DNA of 64,000 nucleotides from positions 165,382,416 to 165,446,415 of the forward strand of contig CM054060.1 of the NCBI GenBank assembly GCA_028641055.1. Direction: 5' to 3'. Below the pieces are notes generated by a model. The model was not told where the DNA came from and did not search any database. It saw only the letters and a program-made list of their open reading frames with translations. How positions within the stretch are numbered: the stretch's first letter is position 1; each line of letters opens with the position of its first letter. Below are positions 45,501 through 58,424 of the stretch, piece after piece. The DNA is from Alopecurus myosuroides (taxonomy: Eukaryota; Streptophyta; Magnoliopsida; Poales; Poaceae). The position numbers and the translations under genes were made by a program.

Positions 45501-45805
45501 GAGAAGGAGAAGGCGAGGAGGGTCGTCGTGGTACGGTACAGGCGCGGGCGTGCTGGTTCTGGATATGCCGCCGGGGAAGAAGATGGCGAGGGCGCCGTCG
45601 CCTCGGGCGTTCTCCGGCCGCGGCGTCTGCCGCAAAAACGTAGCCCGCACCCCCGAGGTTCCATTCCCGCGGCAACGAGGCTTGACGAGGCCCGTGGGGG
45701 TGGCGCCATGCTCTCGAAGTGGCAGCCATGGTGGGTCCATCATCTATCTTCAGAGATGAACAGGGAGTAGAGGAGGGAGAGGGGTGGCGGCGGCGGATGG
45801 AGGAA
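42528..45805 (-). mobile_element. Element D: long LTR of the A/B/E superfamily, interrupted by F, E and G
   Basis: Begins TGTGACGCC, very close to element E's LTR start, but from about 43430 it resembles element A more. It carries the conserved core (palindromes 43326-43337 and 43343-43352), an AT-rich array (GAAAAC-type motifs at 44574, 44724, 44883), a tRNA-like segment (45206-45270) and a GC-rich leader. It is cut at 45805 by F and continues as 53415-53445 and 62906-63047, where the patches match the order seen in A's LTR past the TATA box. The right end is outside the window, so solo LTR versus complete element cannot be decided. Confidence 0.75.
45206..45270 (-). other. tRNA-like segment in LTR of element D
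   Basis: On the minus strand AGCCCAGTGGCAGAGC closely fits a tRNA D-arm/A box. It is followed 20-25 nt later by GAGGTCCCGTGTTCGAAC, with a TGTTCGAACCC B-box-like core. A 4-of-5-bp anticodon-like stem with a 7-nt loop lies between. The T-stem pairing is poor. Confidence 0.5.
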
Positions 45806-48800
45806 TGTAGCGTTCCCACATTTAAATAATGTAAGGACACCTGTGTTAGTGTGCTAGTCCATGGATCAATTGCTAGCACCACAGTACAAAATGAAATATC
45901 TTGCAAATGCATCAAATTCTATTACATCGCATGATCCAGTCTTTACAAAGTAGGATTACAACTTGCATAGTCTTAGAAGACTAGCAGAAAACAAAGAAAT
46001 ACAGCGGAAAACATAGTACAACATTGAGCCCATCTTCTTCATGTGCCACAGGAAAAACATGTTGGCGATAGTCTCGAGATCCTAAACGAAATCCTCACTC
46101 GTCTTCAGAAATATCTGCAATATGGAATATGCAGCCACAAGGGAGTCAATACAATTTAATGTATTGGCAAGTAACACTATGGTGGATATAAATGGCAAGA
46201 CTAATACTACATGCTTATTTGGCTGAGTGGAGTTTTGGCTAAGTTTTGCATAAAGCCAGTTTTCTCCTATCACTTTTGTAAAACCAACTTTTCTTTTCAA
46301 AAGGGTGGTAACATTGGATTAAGATCCAAGCACCACAATACTGTTCACTTGGTCAAAATTTTACTTATTGAAATTGATGATGAGATTCTTCCGTCAATCC
46401 TTGTCCAGCTGCTCATAGTTGTCCATAACCGGGGACACGGCTAAGATCTTAGTTTGTTGACTCTGCAGAGTTTGTGCACTTTCACCTTCAGACTCAAATC
46501 AGCCCAAACATCCTATACACCCTGAGTGCATTAAGGAAAGCAGAAGATTGAGACGAGATCTTTCAGAAGAAATTCCACCACTGTTTGGCTTACCCGTTCC
46601 ACCTATAATTATGCTACATCTGCTGGTAAGCCTAGTGAGTTCATTCAACTTAGTTGATCAAGACAGAGCCCATATGACTAAAGGTTGCACGGGAAGCTAC
46701 TAGATTTAGAGGGACATAGTAATCTCTTTGTTCCTGGGTGGCCATCCTCAAGTGACAACCTCAAGTGGAATAACCCTTAGATAAGGGCCCTGAGGCAACA
46801 CTCAACATAAACCAGTCTTACCACTTCCACCAGGTGGTTCATTCATTAGTTATACTTAGAAATTTTCCTCAACATCTAGTAAAACAAATTTTGTAGCATG
46901 GCAAAGCATCTAAATAAGTACCAAGGCATCAAAATAACAAGGTATAAGGATGGCTACACACTACTAGGATATAGCATAGCATAATATAACTTATTAAAAA
47001 TTTCCTATCATGCATACTACTCAAATTCAACTAATGCATATAGAAAATAATGGGTAGTTGATGATGGGTTACTTGCCTTGTTGAAGTTGGTGAAGATATC
47101 ACACTCTCTTCACAAAAGATTCGTTGCTCTCCGTACAATCTATTCATTGAAAACACAATAACAAAATAAACAAGCATCCTAGCAATCAAACACATAGGTG
47201 GAGAAAGCAAACATAGCAAATAACTTAACAAAGGAGTTGGACCAAGTTGGCTAGGACAAGGTCAAGGTTTGAGTTTTGAAAGATTCATTCCATAATGGTT
47301 CAATACATTGTTAAGGAGTTTCCAAGGGTTTACTTGGAAAGTACTAGGTTGAGTTTGATGTGATATAACTTTATTATAACCATACTTGTCGAGGAAGTTC
47401 CAAGAGTTCACTAAGAATAAACATATTACTTCTTCAACTAAAGTAATACATGCAAACACTTGGTCATATTCACCTTCAAAATTATTTGAGTGACTATGTT
47501 AGTATTTTCCATTGTGGTTAGGGTAGGTCTACTAACTTCATCATCAAAGGGAAAATATTACTAAGTCTTGGGTTTTCCATTTGGGTCAATGGTTGGACAA
47601 AAATAACTTATTATTCTTCAACTTGTATGGATTGCTTCTAGACCTCATGTGATTGCTTTCTTGAAGATCATCATCATGCCATCTAAGTTGTTTCCTTCCT
47701 TGGTGTGGTGCTTCTCTTGGTCTTGATAGTCTTCATGGCTTTCACTTCACTAATTTGGTTTGGGTATGGGATGGGCACAAAATACCACTAAGTCAAGAGA
47801 AAGAAAATAGGAAGAAAGATTAGAAGAGAGAGGGAGATGTTTTCTTCTGGATTTCTTCACACTTGTACTTCCTTGAGTTGCTTCTAGTGGTGGAGTCTTT
47901 TCTTCAAAATTTCTTCATTGATCCTCCTTGTAGCCCTTCATGTTGCCACCAAGTTGAAAGTGAAGAGCCTTCTATTGCTTGAGTCTTGTTTTCCATTTTG
48001 CTAACTTGATGAATTCTTGAAGCAAGAATAGGGGACTGGAGGAGTCGATAGAAAGCAAAGGTACTAGTGTCTAAGGTTTACCACTTGGTCTTGTATGTGA
48101 TTTACACATACTAGGTACTTGGTCTTGGCTCCAAAATAGCCATAACAACAAAGAATAACAGTTGAAAACAATTTCTAAGACATGGTAAAGATGGATGAAT
48201 CACTAGGTTGGGTTTTTGGTCAAAACACATGGCCATGTTCCAAGGATGTCCAGAATGTTTGGGCAAGTTTGTTTCTGGTTCAAGGTTATCAAATGGAGCA
48301 ATTTTGCAAAAGGGACTATATTGAAAATATTTATAGAAATTAATCTATGTCAAAAATACTCAAATAGACAACTTAATTCTAAATTCAATTTAAATTTGTT
48401 CAAATATTATTTTGGGACAGAGGATATAAAAGTACACATTCTAAGGTTTCCAAATATATTTTATTTACAATTTTTGGATTTGTAGAATTTGAATTATGCC
48501 AAATTTCATCAAACAAGCATATTTGAAATTGAACAAATTTAAGTTTGTCAAATTTGAATTTGGCCAGTGCAAAAAGATTTTAAATGTCAAGGGCTTTTCA
48601 AAAAGTCTAAGATTGCTAAATTTGGCTAAGTGGTTAAAAAGTTATGATGGTTGCAAGTTGCAGGGACTTTTCTGCAAATCTGCCAAATTAATTCTATTCG
48701 GGAAAAACAGGAAAACCGAGTGGATAAGGCTAGGCCACATGGCAGCGCTTGATTGGCTAGTGTTGCTGGCGTGGCAGCTGACTGTGTTGCCACACGGCGT

Positions 48801-49683
48801 AATGTGATTTGTCGATACCCTTTCGCTTGAGTGATTAAAACACATACACTGGATCTCGATCAAACGGTAGGGATTAAAAGGAGGCTAGGGTTTCACCTCA
48901 GTTGCCGGATATGCCGCCGGAAAATGGCCGCGGGGCGGCGCTGTAGTCGTACTTGGACGGCGGGGGCGTTCCAGAGGGTTTCCGGGCACGAGGAGGGCAC
49001 GAAGGGCCTCTGCGCATCACGGCGGAACGACTGGCGGTGACGGCGGGCACTCCCGCTTCGTGGTTCACCCGCGGATGCGGATGGGGCTCGTCAGGCTCCG
49101 GTGAGCTTCGGGAATGGACGCCGTGGCTGGTTCCTTGCAAAACAAAAATTTACCAAAGGATCAGGGCGATGCGCACGGACGTGGGGAGCAACGAGGAGCA
49201 AACTAGGACGAAGGGGACGGACTACTTCACCGTAATTGATGAAAACGGCCGGCGGGCAGAGGAAATCTCCGACGAGGAATTGTGGCGAAGTGGCGGCGTC
49301 ATTCTTTGGGTAACCAGAGGGGAAAGAGGGAGGTCGAGGAGGGCTTTAAGGGGAAGCAAATGTCTTAGAGATTGATGGCTTGTAACGCTCGAATTCAAGA
49401 GGATTAAATCCTCCATTATTTGGAAGAAACGGAAGAGAGGGAGGTTGATGGTGACATGACGTCATCATGACATCATTCCTTTTTTTTCTGTTTTCTCTTT
49501 TCTTTAATAACTTATGTTTAATAATTCTAATTGACCTCATTCAAAATTCTAAAATCTTGTAATTTCAATACCTTTCCAACAATATCATTTTTTAAACACT
49601 AGCAAATGTGCCCGTGCGTTGCAACGGGAGAAGAAAGACAATCGAAACCAAATTTCAAAAATATTCCTCCTTTTATTATTATA

Positions 49684-49854
49684 CTCCCTCGGTCCCTCCG
49701 TATCGAAATGTAAAATATTTTAGCGTTTTTTCAAAAAAGATGTATCTTGACATGTTTTAGTATGTCGATCCATGTGAATCAACACACTAAAACATGTCTA
49801 GATACATTTTGTCTCAAAAATGGTAAAACATCTTACATTTCGATACTGAGGGAG
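49684..49854. mobile_element. Stowaway MITE (Tc1/mariner type), 171 bp
   Basis: Terminal inverted repeats CTCCCTCGGTCC and (right end) ACTGAGGGAG with TA duplications at 49682-49683 and 49855-49856. The interior forms a long imperfect inverted repeat (ATGTAAAATATTTTA against the TAAAACATCTTACAT side). Confidence 0.9.
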
Positions 49855-50220
49855 TATATAGAAAATATGTTCGTGTGTTGTAATGGGTGTGAAGAAAAAC
49901 TCTACTTTTGGTATAGAACACGTAGACCTAAATTATGCCGCGATAATCGGTTTATATGCATAAAATTTGCGAGAGTTTGACTTGTGTCATGGACTCATGG
50001 TTGGACAGTTTTCGATGAATTAGATAGTATAGAAAATACATCTGATGCTAAATCGGGGTGGGAAGTTTAGTAATGCCCCAAATAGAGAATGGTCTAAACT
50101 TTGTGTTCTTCAAGATATAGAAGTCCGAGATGGCCATCTCAAAATGTGGGCTTCCAGGTCAGCTTTGTTTATTCAGATTTTATGGCATCAATGTTGTTGA
50201 TCTTGATGAAGTATGATACG

Positions 50221-50390
50221 CAGAGGCGAAGCTTAGTTGAGGGCAGGGGGCCACCGCCCCCCTAGTTTTTTTAGCAAATCCTCAAGAATTTTTTTCTAGA
50301 GGGGTTAAATGAGAACAAATATAGTATTTCACCCCCCAAACATTGGTTTTTTTGCCTTCCCCCTGCACTCTTTGTCAAGCCCCACCACTG
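50221..50390. mobile_element. hAT-like MITE, 170 bp
   Basis: Ends CAGAGGCGAAGCTT and GCCCCACCACTG are imperfect inverted repeats of hAT type (CAGNGG). Candidate 8-bp target duplications are ATGATACG (50213-50220) and ATGATAGT (50391-50398), matching at six positions. The interior has C-rich runs common in grass elements of this sort. Confidence 0.65.
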
Positions 50391-51970
50391 ATGATAGTGT
50401 CTGAACCTGGATTGTGTTACGAATCTTGGAGTATGATGTATCAATTGCAGACATAGTTTTATGTATTTCTATCACATATATACTCGCAAAGGTTTTTCCA
50501 AGATGAAAAGGCCCAAAACATGGTCTTCAGCATTGGCCCGCTGATGTATGTGTCAAAAAATACATTGCCTCGCACTATTTCATACTATGGGATTGCTTGA
50601 GGAGAATGAATTTCATCTCATGTGTGATGGTCAGATGGACCCTCTGAAACATGTATGGCCAATTTTTTTATGGGTTAAAAAAATTAAGGGTTATGTCAGT
50701 AATTTGTATTCCTACTGTCACCTTTGGCTCCATAGTGAAAGCCAGCAGACATTCTTCAACCTTTACGAATGCAGCAAACTCTTGGACCGGTCTGTCCCTG
50801 AACAAAACGATAAAAGAATAGTGATACTTCTTTTCTGTATAAAAGTTAGGTGTAATGAAAGAAAATATGTCTCCTTAGAAGCGCATTGCTCCAGATGGAA
50901 GCAGCAGAAGCAAGGCATCAAGTATGTTGGCCATGTAAGTGTTAGTAGGTATTTATCGGAAAAATGTAAATTTTAGGAATTCCTTTTCTGATCTGAAAGT
51001 CTGAACCAAAATATTCAGAAATTGCTGAACTGCAGAAAGATTGCCGATGATGCCAGGATCGTAATTGATAGGGATAAAAGTGAGCCATATGAAGTGATTG
51101 CCCAAAAGAGAAAGTGAGAATATGTTATTATGTTCATTTTCTTCTCTAACGACAGTTCGCAATTACCTATTTGACGACAGTTCACAATGAAGTCTAAACA
51201 CCAAGTACGCTTTAGTTTAGGCAACGTACAAAAATTGCAACCAGATAAAGCACTAATTACATCTCTATATTGATCTTAACTTACCAGATAGCTAGCCAAC
51301 GCATAACTCTAGTGTTCAAGAACTTTATTAGAAAGCAAGACAACATTTTACTTCTGAAGACAGCAACCACAGACCATCAACGCCGTCTCTTGGCTTACGG
51401 CTCTGGCTGGAAACAGGAGGGTCACCTCCAACTGCCCTCTCCCAGCAGCAGGCTCCAAGCGAACGAGCCCCCTCCCAGGTGCAGCATCTTCTCTGCCGGA
51501 TGCAGTCGCACTCGTGCAGTAGGCTCCAGGCGACCGAGAGTCCAAGACCCAGTAGCAGGGTACGTCGCCGAAGCGGCTGTCGTGTCGTCCCAGAGCGTCT
51601 TGAGACGACGGAACTGGTGGAGCGAGTTGAACTTGTTGACGAGTTTGTAGTTTAGGAATCTAGGTGCAGGTGTTGCTGCACGAATTAGTAGTGGCAGTCT
51701 GCGGCTGCCCACTCGACAGGGGAGGCCTACCACCACTGGTTGCCGGTGCTCGTCCACCACAGAGGGGAGTTGCAGGAGCGCTCCAATCACGGGAGATCTG
51801 CCGGCCTTTAGTGTGGAGTATGCTGAGCTCGATTAGGTGTCACGGAGTCGGGATGACCCTTGTCTTCAAGCTTCAATCGCAAGAGGTGAGGGCTGGACTC
51901 CTCGGAGAAGAACCTGCTCATGGTGGCGCCAAGCCACGTCTGCTGCTGCGAGCACTTCCCGGGCACGTCA

Positions 51971-52199
51971 ATTGCGTCGAGGAAGGAACCCCACCATGAC
52001 GTATCTTCTTCTGCTCGGCCCTGGGTCGGGCGCGTCTCCACCGGCAGGCCAGCGATTGCGTCGTGGAAGGATCCCCACATGACACTTGTTCTTCTGCTCA
52101 GCCCTGGGCCAAGCGCGTCGCCATCGCCATGCCGGCGATTGCGTCGTGGAAGGGGAGACCCCCGATGATGCCGTTATTCTGCTCGGCCCTGGACAAAGG
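51971..52199. repeat. Tandem repeat of about 84 bp, nearly three units, inside the Helitron
   Basis: Units begin ATTGCGTCG(A/T)GGAAGG at 51971, 52055 and 52138 and share TTCTGCTC(G/A)GCCCTGG. Lengths are 84, 83 and a partial ~62 bp. Unit length near 28 codons suggests a duplicated coding piece, but no frame is clearly conserved. Confidence 0.75.
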
Positions 52200-53445
52200 C
52201 TCTCGGTAGGGATATTTATGCAGTGGGTTCCATCCAGAGTAGACTCAGGATCGATTCCAGAGTCCGGATCAAAATCGACTCTCACGAACGGAGGAAGATT
52301 TGGGGGAAGCTGAGGCGTGGCGTGTGCCGGAGGAGAACGAAGAGGTTGCGCTGACTTTTTATAAAACGAATCGTTTTTTCCGACTTGGGCGGTGGCAGAG
52401 GATGTAATTATCACCGACATCTATGGGTGAAAATTTAAAACGGACGAAAATCTTGGCCAGAAGCCTTCCTCTTTTTATTATTAGGTAGAGATTTCAGCAT
52501 ATTTTATTTTTGAATTTCTGAAAATTGAAATGATTCCTTAATAGTGATTAATGTGATTTTTAATTTAGAAATTTATAAAGTATAAATATTTGTCAAATTA
52601 AATTTTAGTAGCTTTATAATGATCAAATACTATTTTCCAAAACCAAAACAGAGTGTTTTCATTTTTTTTATAATTTTTAAAATATGATGAAAAATTTAAT
52701 AGTCACTTAATACAAATTTTAAAATAGAAAATGTAAATAAATGGAAATTGGGTCTTGTAATATTTCAGATACATTATTTAGGTCAAATATTATTTCTCAA
52801 AACAATTTCAACCCATTAGTATATTTTATAATTTTAGCATATTACTAAATCACTTAATAGCAACTTTATGCCATTTTTAATTGTAGAAAATAATTAAATA
52901 AGAAAGTTGATAATAATTATCAGAGGACTACCACATTTGTAAATATTTGTTTTCCCAAAGTATTTCACTTCTAAAAACAATTTATGGAATATATTCTATG
53001 GTTTGACACTTGATATTTGAATAGCAACTTAAATAATTTTTATTCATGTGATATATTTAATGATTGGTGAAAATATTTTTGGTGACATTGAGAATTACTA
53101 AAGATAACAATCCTCTAGTTTTTAAATATCATAATAATTTTCAAAATGGTAGTTGAGTTGAAAACATGTTTGATAAAGATGTTTGCCAATATAATATTTT
53201 ATTCACATGGGGGAACATATCTTATTTTTAGAAATAGGCTTTAGGGTTTTTGGAATTAATGAAATTTGGATTTTCATTTCCAAAACATTAGAACATGTAT
53301 TGTTTTCTTTTGTTTCTTGCATCTCATTTGGTTTTTGGTGACTTGCATAACATGAAAACAAAAAGTTTCAATTTTCAGTGATTTTTGGACTTTCCAAAAA
53401 TCAGGGATGTTACAACGAAGTTGGAGGGGAGAAGGGTTAGGGTTT

Positions 53446-56400
53446 TGTGAACGCCCCGAGATCGGGCACTATGCAGATTTCAGCATTCCCGCCAAATCCG
53501 CATAATAACCGATTCCAGGTTGCCACTTATGATAACATTACAACAGTTCACGAATATTCCACAATTACAACAGAAACGGGTAGATACAAGATGACTCAAA
53601 CGAGCCAGGGATACAACTGATACAATACAAAGATCCAAATAACAGCGGAAGAAACAACATATCGTCCGTCTACGGACAAGATACAAATTGGACTAAGAGT
53701 CCTGAAGATAACCGAGAGCGTCCAATCCCTGCCCAGGCCAAGCCGGAGGAATTCCCAAGCTAACATCGTCAGACTTCAAACCTGTTGACTGCAATGTTGA
53801 ATATGCAGCCACGAAAGAGATTCGTGGGTCAGTACGGTTAAGTACTGGCAAGTGGATAAACCATACTCACAAGATACCGGCGTGGCCAGTCATCACAAGA
53901 TACAAATACTTTAGGATCAACGGAAAGGAAGGGGTGATTGCAAATAAGCGACAGCAGGCTGCACTAACCAACTACAGAGAGATACTACCACTTCCGGCTA
54001 ACAGAAAGAAGATAAGATCGAGTATTGTAACCAACTGAAAGTAACTCCAAACAAACCCATCCTGGATCTCGCCCCTTATCCGAAGAAGCAATCCGAGGAT
54101 AACTCACACAGTTGCATTAGATGTGAATCAAGTTATTGTGTGAATAAACTATTACTAGTCAAGTTGTTAATCATTGGGTGTAACATGGTTGATCATTATG
54201 TTTAAGTTGTCCTGAGTACTTGTTAGCCAGTACTTTCACCAAGTAATCCATAACCGCGGAAAACACGGCTTCTCGAGAAGATTATCCCTGCAGGGTTGCA
54301 CCAATTTGGCCGTACACGCAAGAATAACCCGCCAGATGGGATGCCTCCCACCAAGCGGGGTACTCTACACAACTCAACTCTTCTTCGCATCAAGCCCAAA
54401 GCACCTTGGGCGCACGGCTAATCAAGCCCAGAAGAAAATGGACCCTCATAGCACTCTAAGACCGTGTCCCCCTATATGCCGACTACGAAAGTTCCACCCG
54501 GGTACCAAGGGCTCGCAAGATCATGCATGCAGCAAATGGAAAACCCGAACTAAATGAGGCGATTTGGACGAGATGCGAATCGAGTCAAATTGAGGGGGGC
54601 GCCCATACTCGCTTCCCACATGCGGGTAGTGTGCTCATCATGGATCAGTAGACAAGACCCTTTTCCTATTAGGGTCGACACTAGCAGGCCTCAAAACCAC
54701 AAGGGCCTCCTGCCGGTGCCTTATCATCAAATTTATTATTAAACAATAACAGTAGCATGATTGATTGATTAACCATCGAGCCCCCAGAACATAATAGAGT
54801 AGTAACAGAAAGTAACGGGTAACAGACTCGAGCAAAACAACCCTAAGCATGATAGTAAGACACGGGCAACAAGCAATGGTTATAGGTATGGAGGTGAGGC
54901 AATATCAAGGTTAAGGGATTCATGTGATGGGTTCGTAACAGAAACAACTACTACTAAGGATAGCAGAAAAGAATCAATGGAAAGAATCGGTAACAAGTGA
55001 TGAAAGGCAGCCATATGGCAGCAAGTGAGTATACTTGCCTGAGATCCCGCAAGGTAGCAGAACTTGTCGTTGCTCATATCATCTCAACGTCCTATCCGGG
55101 AAGAAGCAATGAACCTCGAACAAACACCGGATGCAGCAATTACTACTACGGCAAAAGATCCAGCATGATCAAGATATGGATGCATGACAAGTTTAGAGAT
55201 GCATCAAGGTAAACTAGTTGACAAGATAAACAGATTTAAATGGACCCATATGCAATGTGAGTTGCATATGGATGCACATGTTAAGGTTGAAGAAATGATC
55301 TACAATTAGTTAACATGTGTAAGTGGTTTATCATGATGCATGCATGATGAAAGCAATAATGAACAACAATAGATGCAAAGGAAAAGAAAATTACCAAGTG
55401 TGGGATTTTATTTGTCATGTTAAGAATTTCTGGTTCCTTATTGATGTCACACAAGTAATTGTTGTTTTCATCAAGTTAAAGTGTTCAAAACAAATAACAA
55501 AGTTTATTTTTGGAAAGAACATCAAATTTTAGTTGGATTACATGTTTCAAATATTGAAATTGGAATTAGGATAATTTAATTATGAATTAAACAATATTAA
55601 ACAAGTTTTAATTGAATTTAAAACAAGTTTGAATATTAGTTGAATTTTTATTTGTTCAAAACATAAATTCCAATTCACATTTGAAAACTTCACACTTTGA
55701 TGGTTTGAAAACATATTTTGCATGTTCAAAATATTTTATATTGATCAAGTTATTATTTTATCAAATTTAATTGAATTAAACAAGGATTAAATTATTTAGG
55801 CAATTTAAATTATTCAAACCAGGAAACAAAAATTATATTTGAAAAGGTTATTTGAAATGGCATGGAAAACATATTTTATTTGCATTTATTGGATTAATAA
55901 TGAATTAGTTATTGATTTTATCAAATTGCAATGGTTTTGTTTGAATTCAAATTTGAATTGCATTTTGGAATTTCAAAACAGGAAACAAATGATATAAATG
56001 GATAGAGAATTAAATTTAGATTAGTGCACATATTTTATTTTCATTATTTGGGGTTATAAAACTAAAGTTATTAGCATTTTAATGTGAGGGACCAATCTGT
56101 TAAAATAAGGACTAGTTTTTTATTACAGATTATGTTTAAAACTTTTTATACGCACCGTTTTCCTACCCAGTCACTGCCAGGGGGGGCCCGTGGGCTCACT
56201 GTGCTAGCGTGGCACGTGAGAGAATGACAGGGGGCCCTCCCTGTCAGCGAAGCGGGCAAAAAGTTTTGGGATTTATCCCGCGAGGGCAGGCCTCGAACTC
56301 GCGATCGTTCGCTAGCGTGTGCGTGCGCTGAACCAGTGGGGTGGATGTGTTCTGTTGTCAGTAAACGGAGGCGCAGGGGGGATAACATGACTATCGCGGA

Positions 56401-57926
56401 TCTGAACTCAACTGACGAAAACCAACGACTGAACCTGAAAGAGGTGTTCGACGGCGGCGTGCTAGGACGACGTGCTCACGCAGCGGTGATGCTGCGATGC
56501 TGGACGAGGTGCTGGTGGTGTGCAGAAGCGTGCGCGAGCAGACAGGGCAAGGGAGGAGGAGGTGGTGGTCGCTCACCGGGATTTGGCCGTGGACGAGCTC
56601 GACGGCGAGCGGCAGCTGCAAGGTGGTCGAGGACGGCGGCGGAGCTACAGCTGCTCTCCGTGGCCGAGGAGATGTCCACCAGCTCGAGGAAGGAGCGGCG
56701 AGTCGATCCCCGTGGTTGGCGCGGGTGATGGAGGGCCGCAACGGTGCCGGCGTGCACGGGTTCAGAGGGGGGACGCCACGGTGGCCGGAGGCGTCGAAGA
56801 TCGCGGCGGTGATCTGGACGGGATACGGGGGTGCTAGGGTGTTCGAATGGAAGAGGGCGAGGAGGTGGACTCGTTCCCGTTGTTATCTTGCACGGTGGCT
56901 CCTCCTGCCGGCGGCGAGCAGCGAAAGTTCAGAGAGGTGGTTCGGTGGTGGGTTGCAGAGGTGGATCGCCGGTGAGAGAGAGAGGGAAACGGCGGCGCGG
57001 GCTAGGGTAGATAGGGGTCAGGGTTAGGTTTAGGCTGCGCGCGCGGTTCGAGGGGGTCTTATAGGGGGCTAGAAACGAGGGTGGCCGTCGGCGCGCGACA
57101 GTGGTCGCCGTGGCACCCCTGGATGCGGTGCCGTACCGCGGGGACGACGAGGGCGGCTCGACGAAGAGGTATGGGCCGCGCGAGAGGAAAGGGTTGGGCT
57201 GGGCCGCGCGGTAGTTAGGTGCTGCGCGCCGTTTTCTGTTCTTTTTTCTTATTTTTGCTTTTTCTGTTTTTTTTTTTTTGTAGCAAGTGAAAATTGGAAG
57301 GGTTGGATGGGTTTTAATGTAGTAAAAATTTTGGAAAATTTAGTGTAGGTTATTTAGACCATTAGCAAACAGATGCTAACTTCCATTTTCAAAAAGTTTG
57401 AATTTTTATTTGATATTTGTATTTCAACCAAACTTTGAATGAATTTTTATATTAAATAAACATTATGAAAACAAACCATTTAAATAGGGTGGACCCTATG
57501 GTTAAGTTGATTAAAATTAGTTGATTGGCTTGTTAAAGTTTATAAGTTCAAAAGTGGTTCTGTTTGATGCATTTGATTTGAAATTGAAGGTGATTTAATT
57601 AATTGATTGAATTAATGGTTTGATTAAAACCAACAATTTAATGAGTGATTTGATTTGAATTTTTGAATTAGCCACTAGGGTTTTAATAACAGGGACAATT
57701 TTTACTTAGCAGGCAATTTGTTTAAAACAATTTCAAACTATTGAAAACAAATGAGTGATTTAGTTTGCAAGTTTGAAATTGGAAATCTTTGAGCAAGGGG
57801 TGAAAGTTTAAATTGTTTTGAATTTTGACTTGTTTTGAAAAACAGAATGCAATGCTCATGTGATGCATATGATGCAAGCAAAAGAAAACAAACACTCTCT
57901 AATAGGGTAACACCCCAGGTGTTACA
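53446..57926 (-). repeat. Element E 3' LTR (left copy)
   Basis: Conserved core with palindromes 54269-54280 and 54286-54295, AT-rich array (motifs at 55707, 55865, 56026), hairpin 56225-56248, tRNA-like segment 56281-56342 (GAGTTCGAGGCC on minus), GC-rich leader 56350-57230 and TATA-like box CTATAAGA on minus at 57057-57064. Overlapping short open frames in the GC-rich leader occur on both strands and are not supported as genes. Confidence 0.9.
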
Positions 57927-58424
57927 GACGACACCACTAACAAGGGATTGCGCCCTCGCAATCCACCTGCTAACCCGGGAGGGGAAAGAAGTTCGACTAT
58001 CGATTCTTCGTGCTTCCAGTTGATCTCCTCGACACCACTAACAACGGCTTCTCGACACCACTAACAAGGGATTCTTGCTCGGGTTGACGACGATGTTCTT
58101 CCACCAGGAACCTTCCGATGATCGAACCTATTAGTTTAAGGGCTCAGAAAACGTCCACCCACGTAGGATCCTAACACTTTGAAAGATAGACAAGGGGGAG
58201 ACTCCAAAACAAATAGGATGGGAGGGGAAATAGAATAGGGATAAGGAGAAAACAAGAATCCTATCGAGATGTCTTTCCAAAATAGTTTAGCAGAAATAGT
58301 TTTTGACACTCTAGAAACAACGACCGTTAGCTAGGTTAACCTACAGGCTTTGCGGACCCGTTGCTTCGATAACCATTCGTATCGAAACAATCTCGGGAAT
58401 CGGAACCAAGGCTCTGATACCATT
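57927..58424 (-). other. Element E interior (498 bp) with primer binding site and short repeats
   Basis: TGGTATCAGAGCC on the minus strand at about 58409-58422 is the primer site. The motif CGACACCACTAACAA occurs three times (about 57929, 58030 and 58052). No gene and no obvious polypurine tract at the 57927 side. Confidence 0.75.

Larger units (their letters stand above)
49599..52491 (-). mobile_element. Non-autonomous Helitron, 2,893 bp
   Basis: On the minus strand it starts TCTCTACCTAATAATAAAAA at 52491 and ends with a hairpin (CCCGT/ACGGG stem, plus-strand positions 49611-49615 and 49624-49628) about 12 nt before a terminal CTAG (49599-49602). The flanking bases are A and T, the host dinucleotide Helitrons use, with no target duplication. 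The interior has no Rep/helicase. It holds two MITEs, an unidentified AT-rich stretch (50400-51260) and a GC-rich stretch (51380-52330) that might be captured gene sequence, although no known protein could be recognised. Confidence 0.8.
45806..53414 (-). mobile_element. Element F: solo LTR (about 4.7 kb without the Helitron) of a related gypsy family
   Basis: Starts TGTAGCGTTCCC at 45806 and ends CAGGGATGTTACA at 53414, with flanking AGGAA (45801-45805) and ACGAA (53415-53419), a 5-bp duplication with one mismatch. There is no second LTR, primer site or coding interior, so it is a solo LTR formed by LTR-LTR recombination. It contains a core related to A/B/D/E (palindromes 46441-46452 and 46460-46471), long AT-rich stretches (46900-48650, 52492-53400) and a GC-rich block at 48890-49380. 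Orientation is inferred from the core. A Helitron interrupts it at 49599-52491. Confidence 0.77.

Noticed and set aside
49599..49630. CACTA element starting CACTAGCAAATG near 49597
   Set aside because: No matching inverted end and no 3-bp duplication. The hairpin plus CTAG and the TC start at 52491 with A/T flanks fit a Helitron on the minus strand instead.
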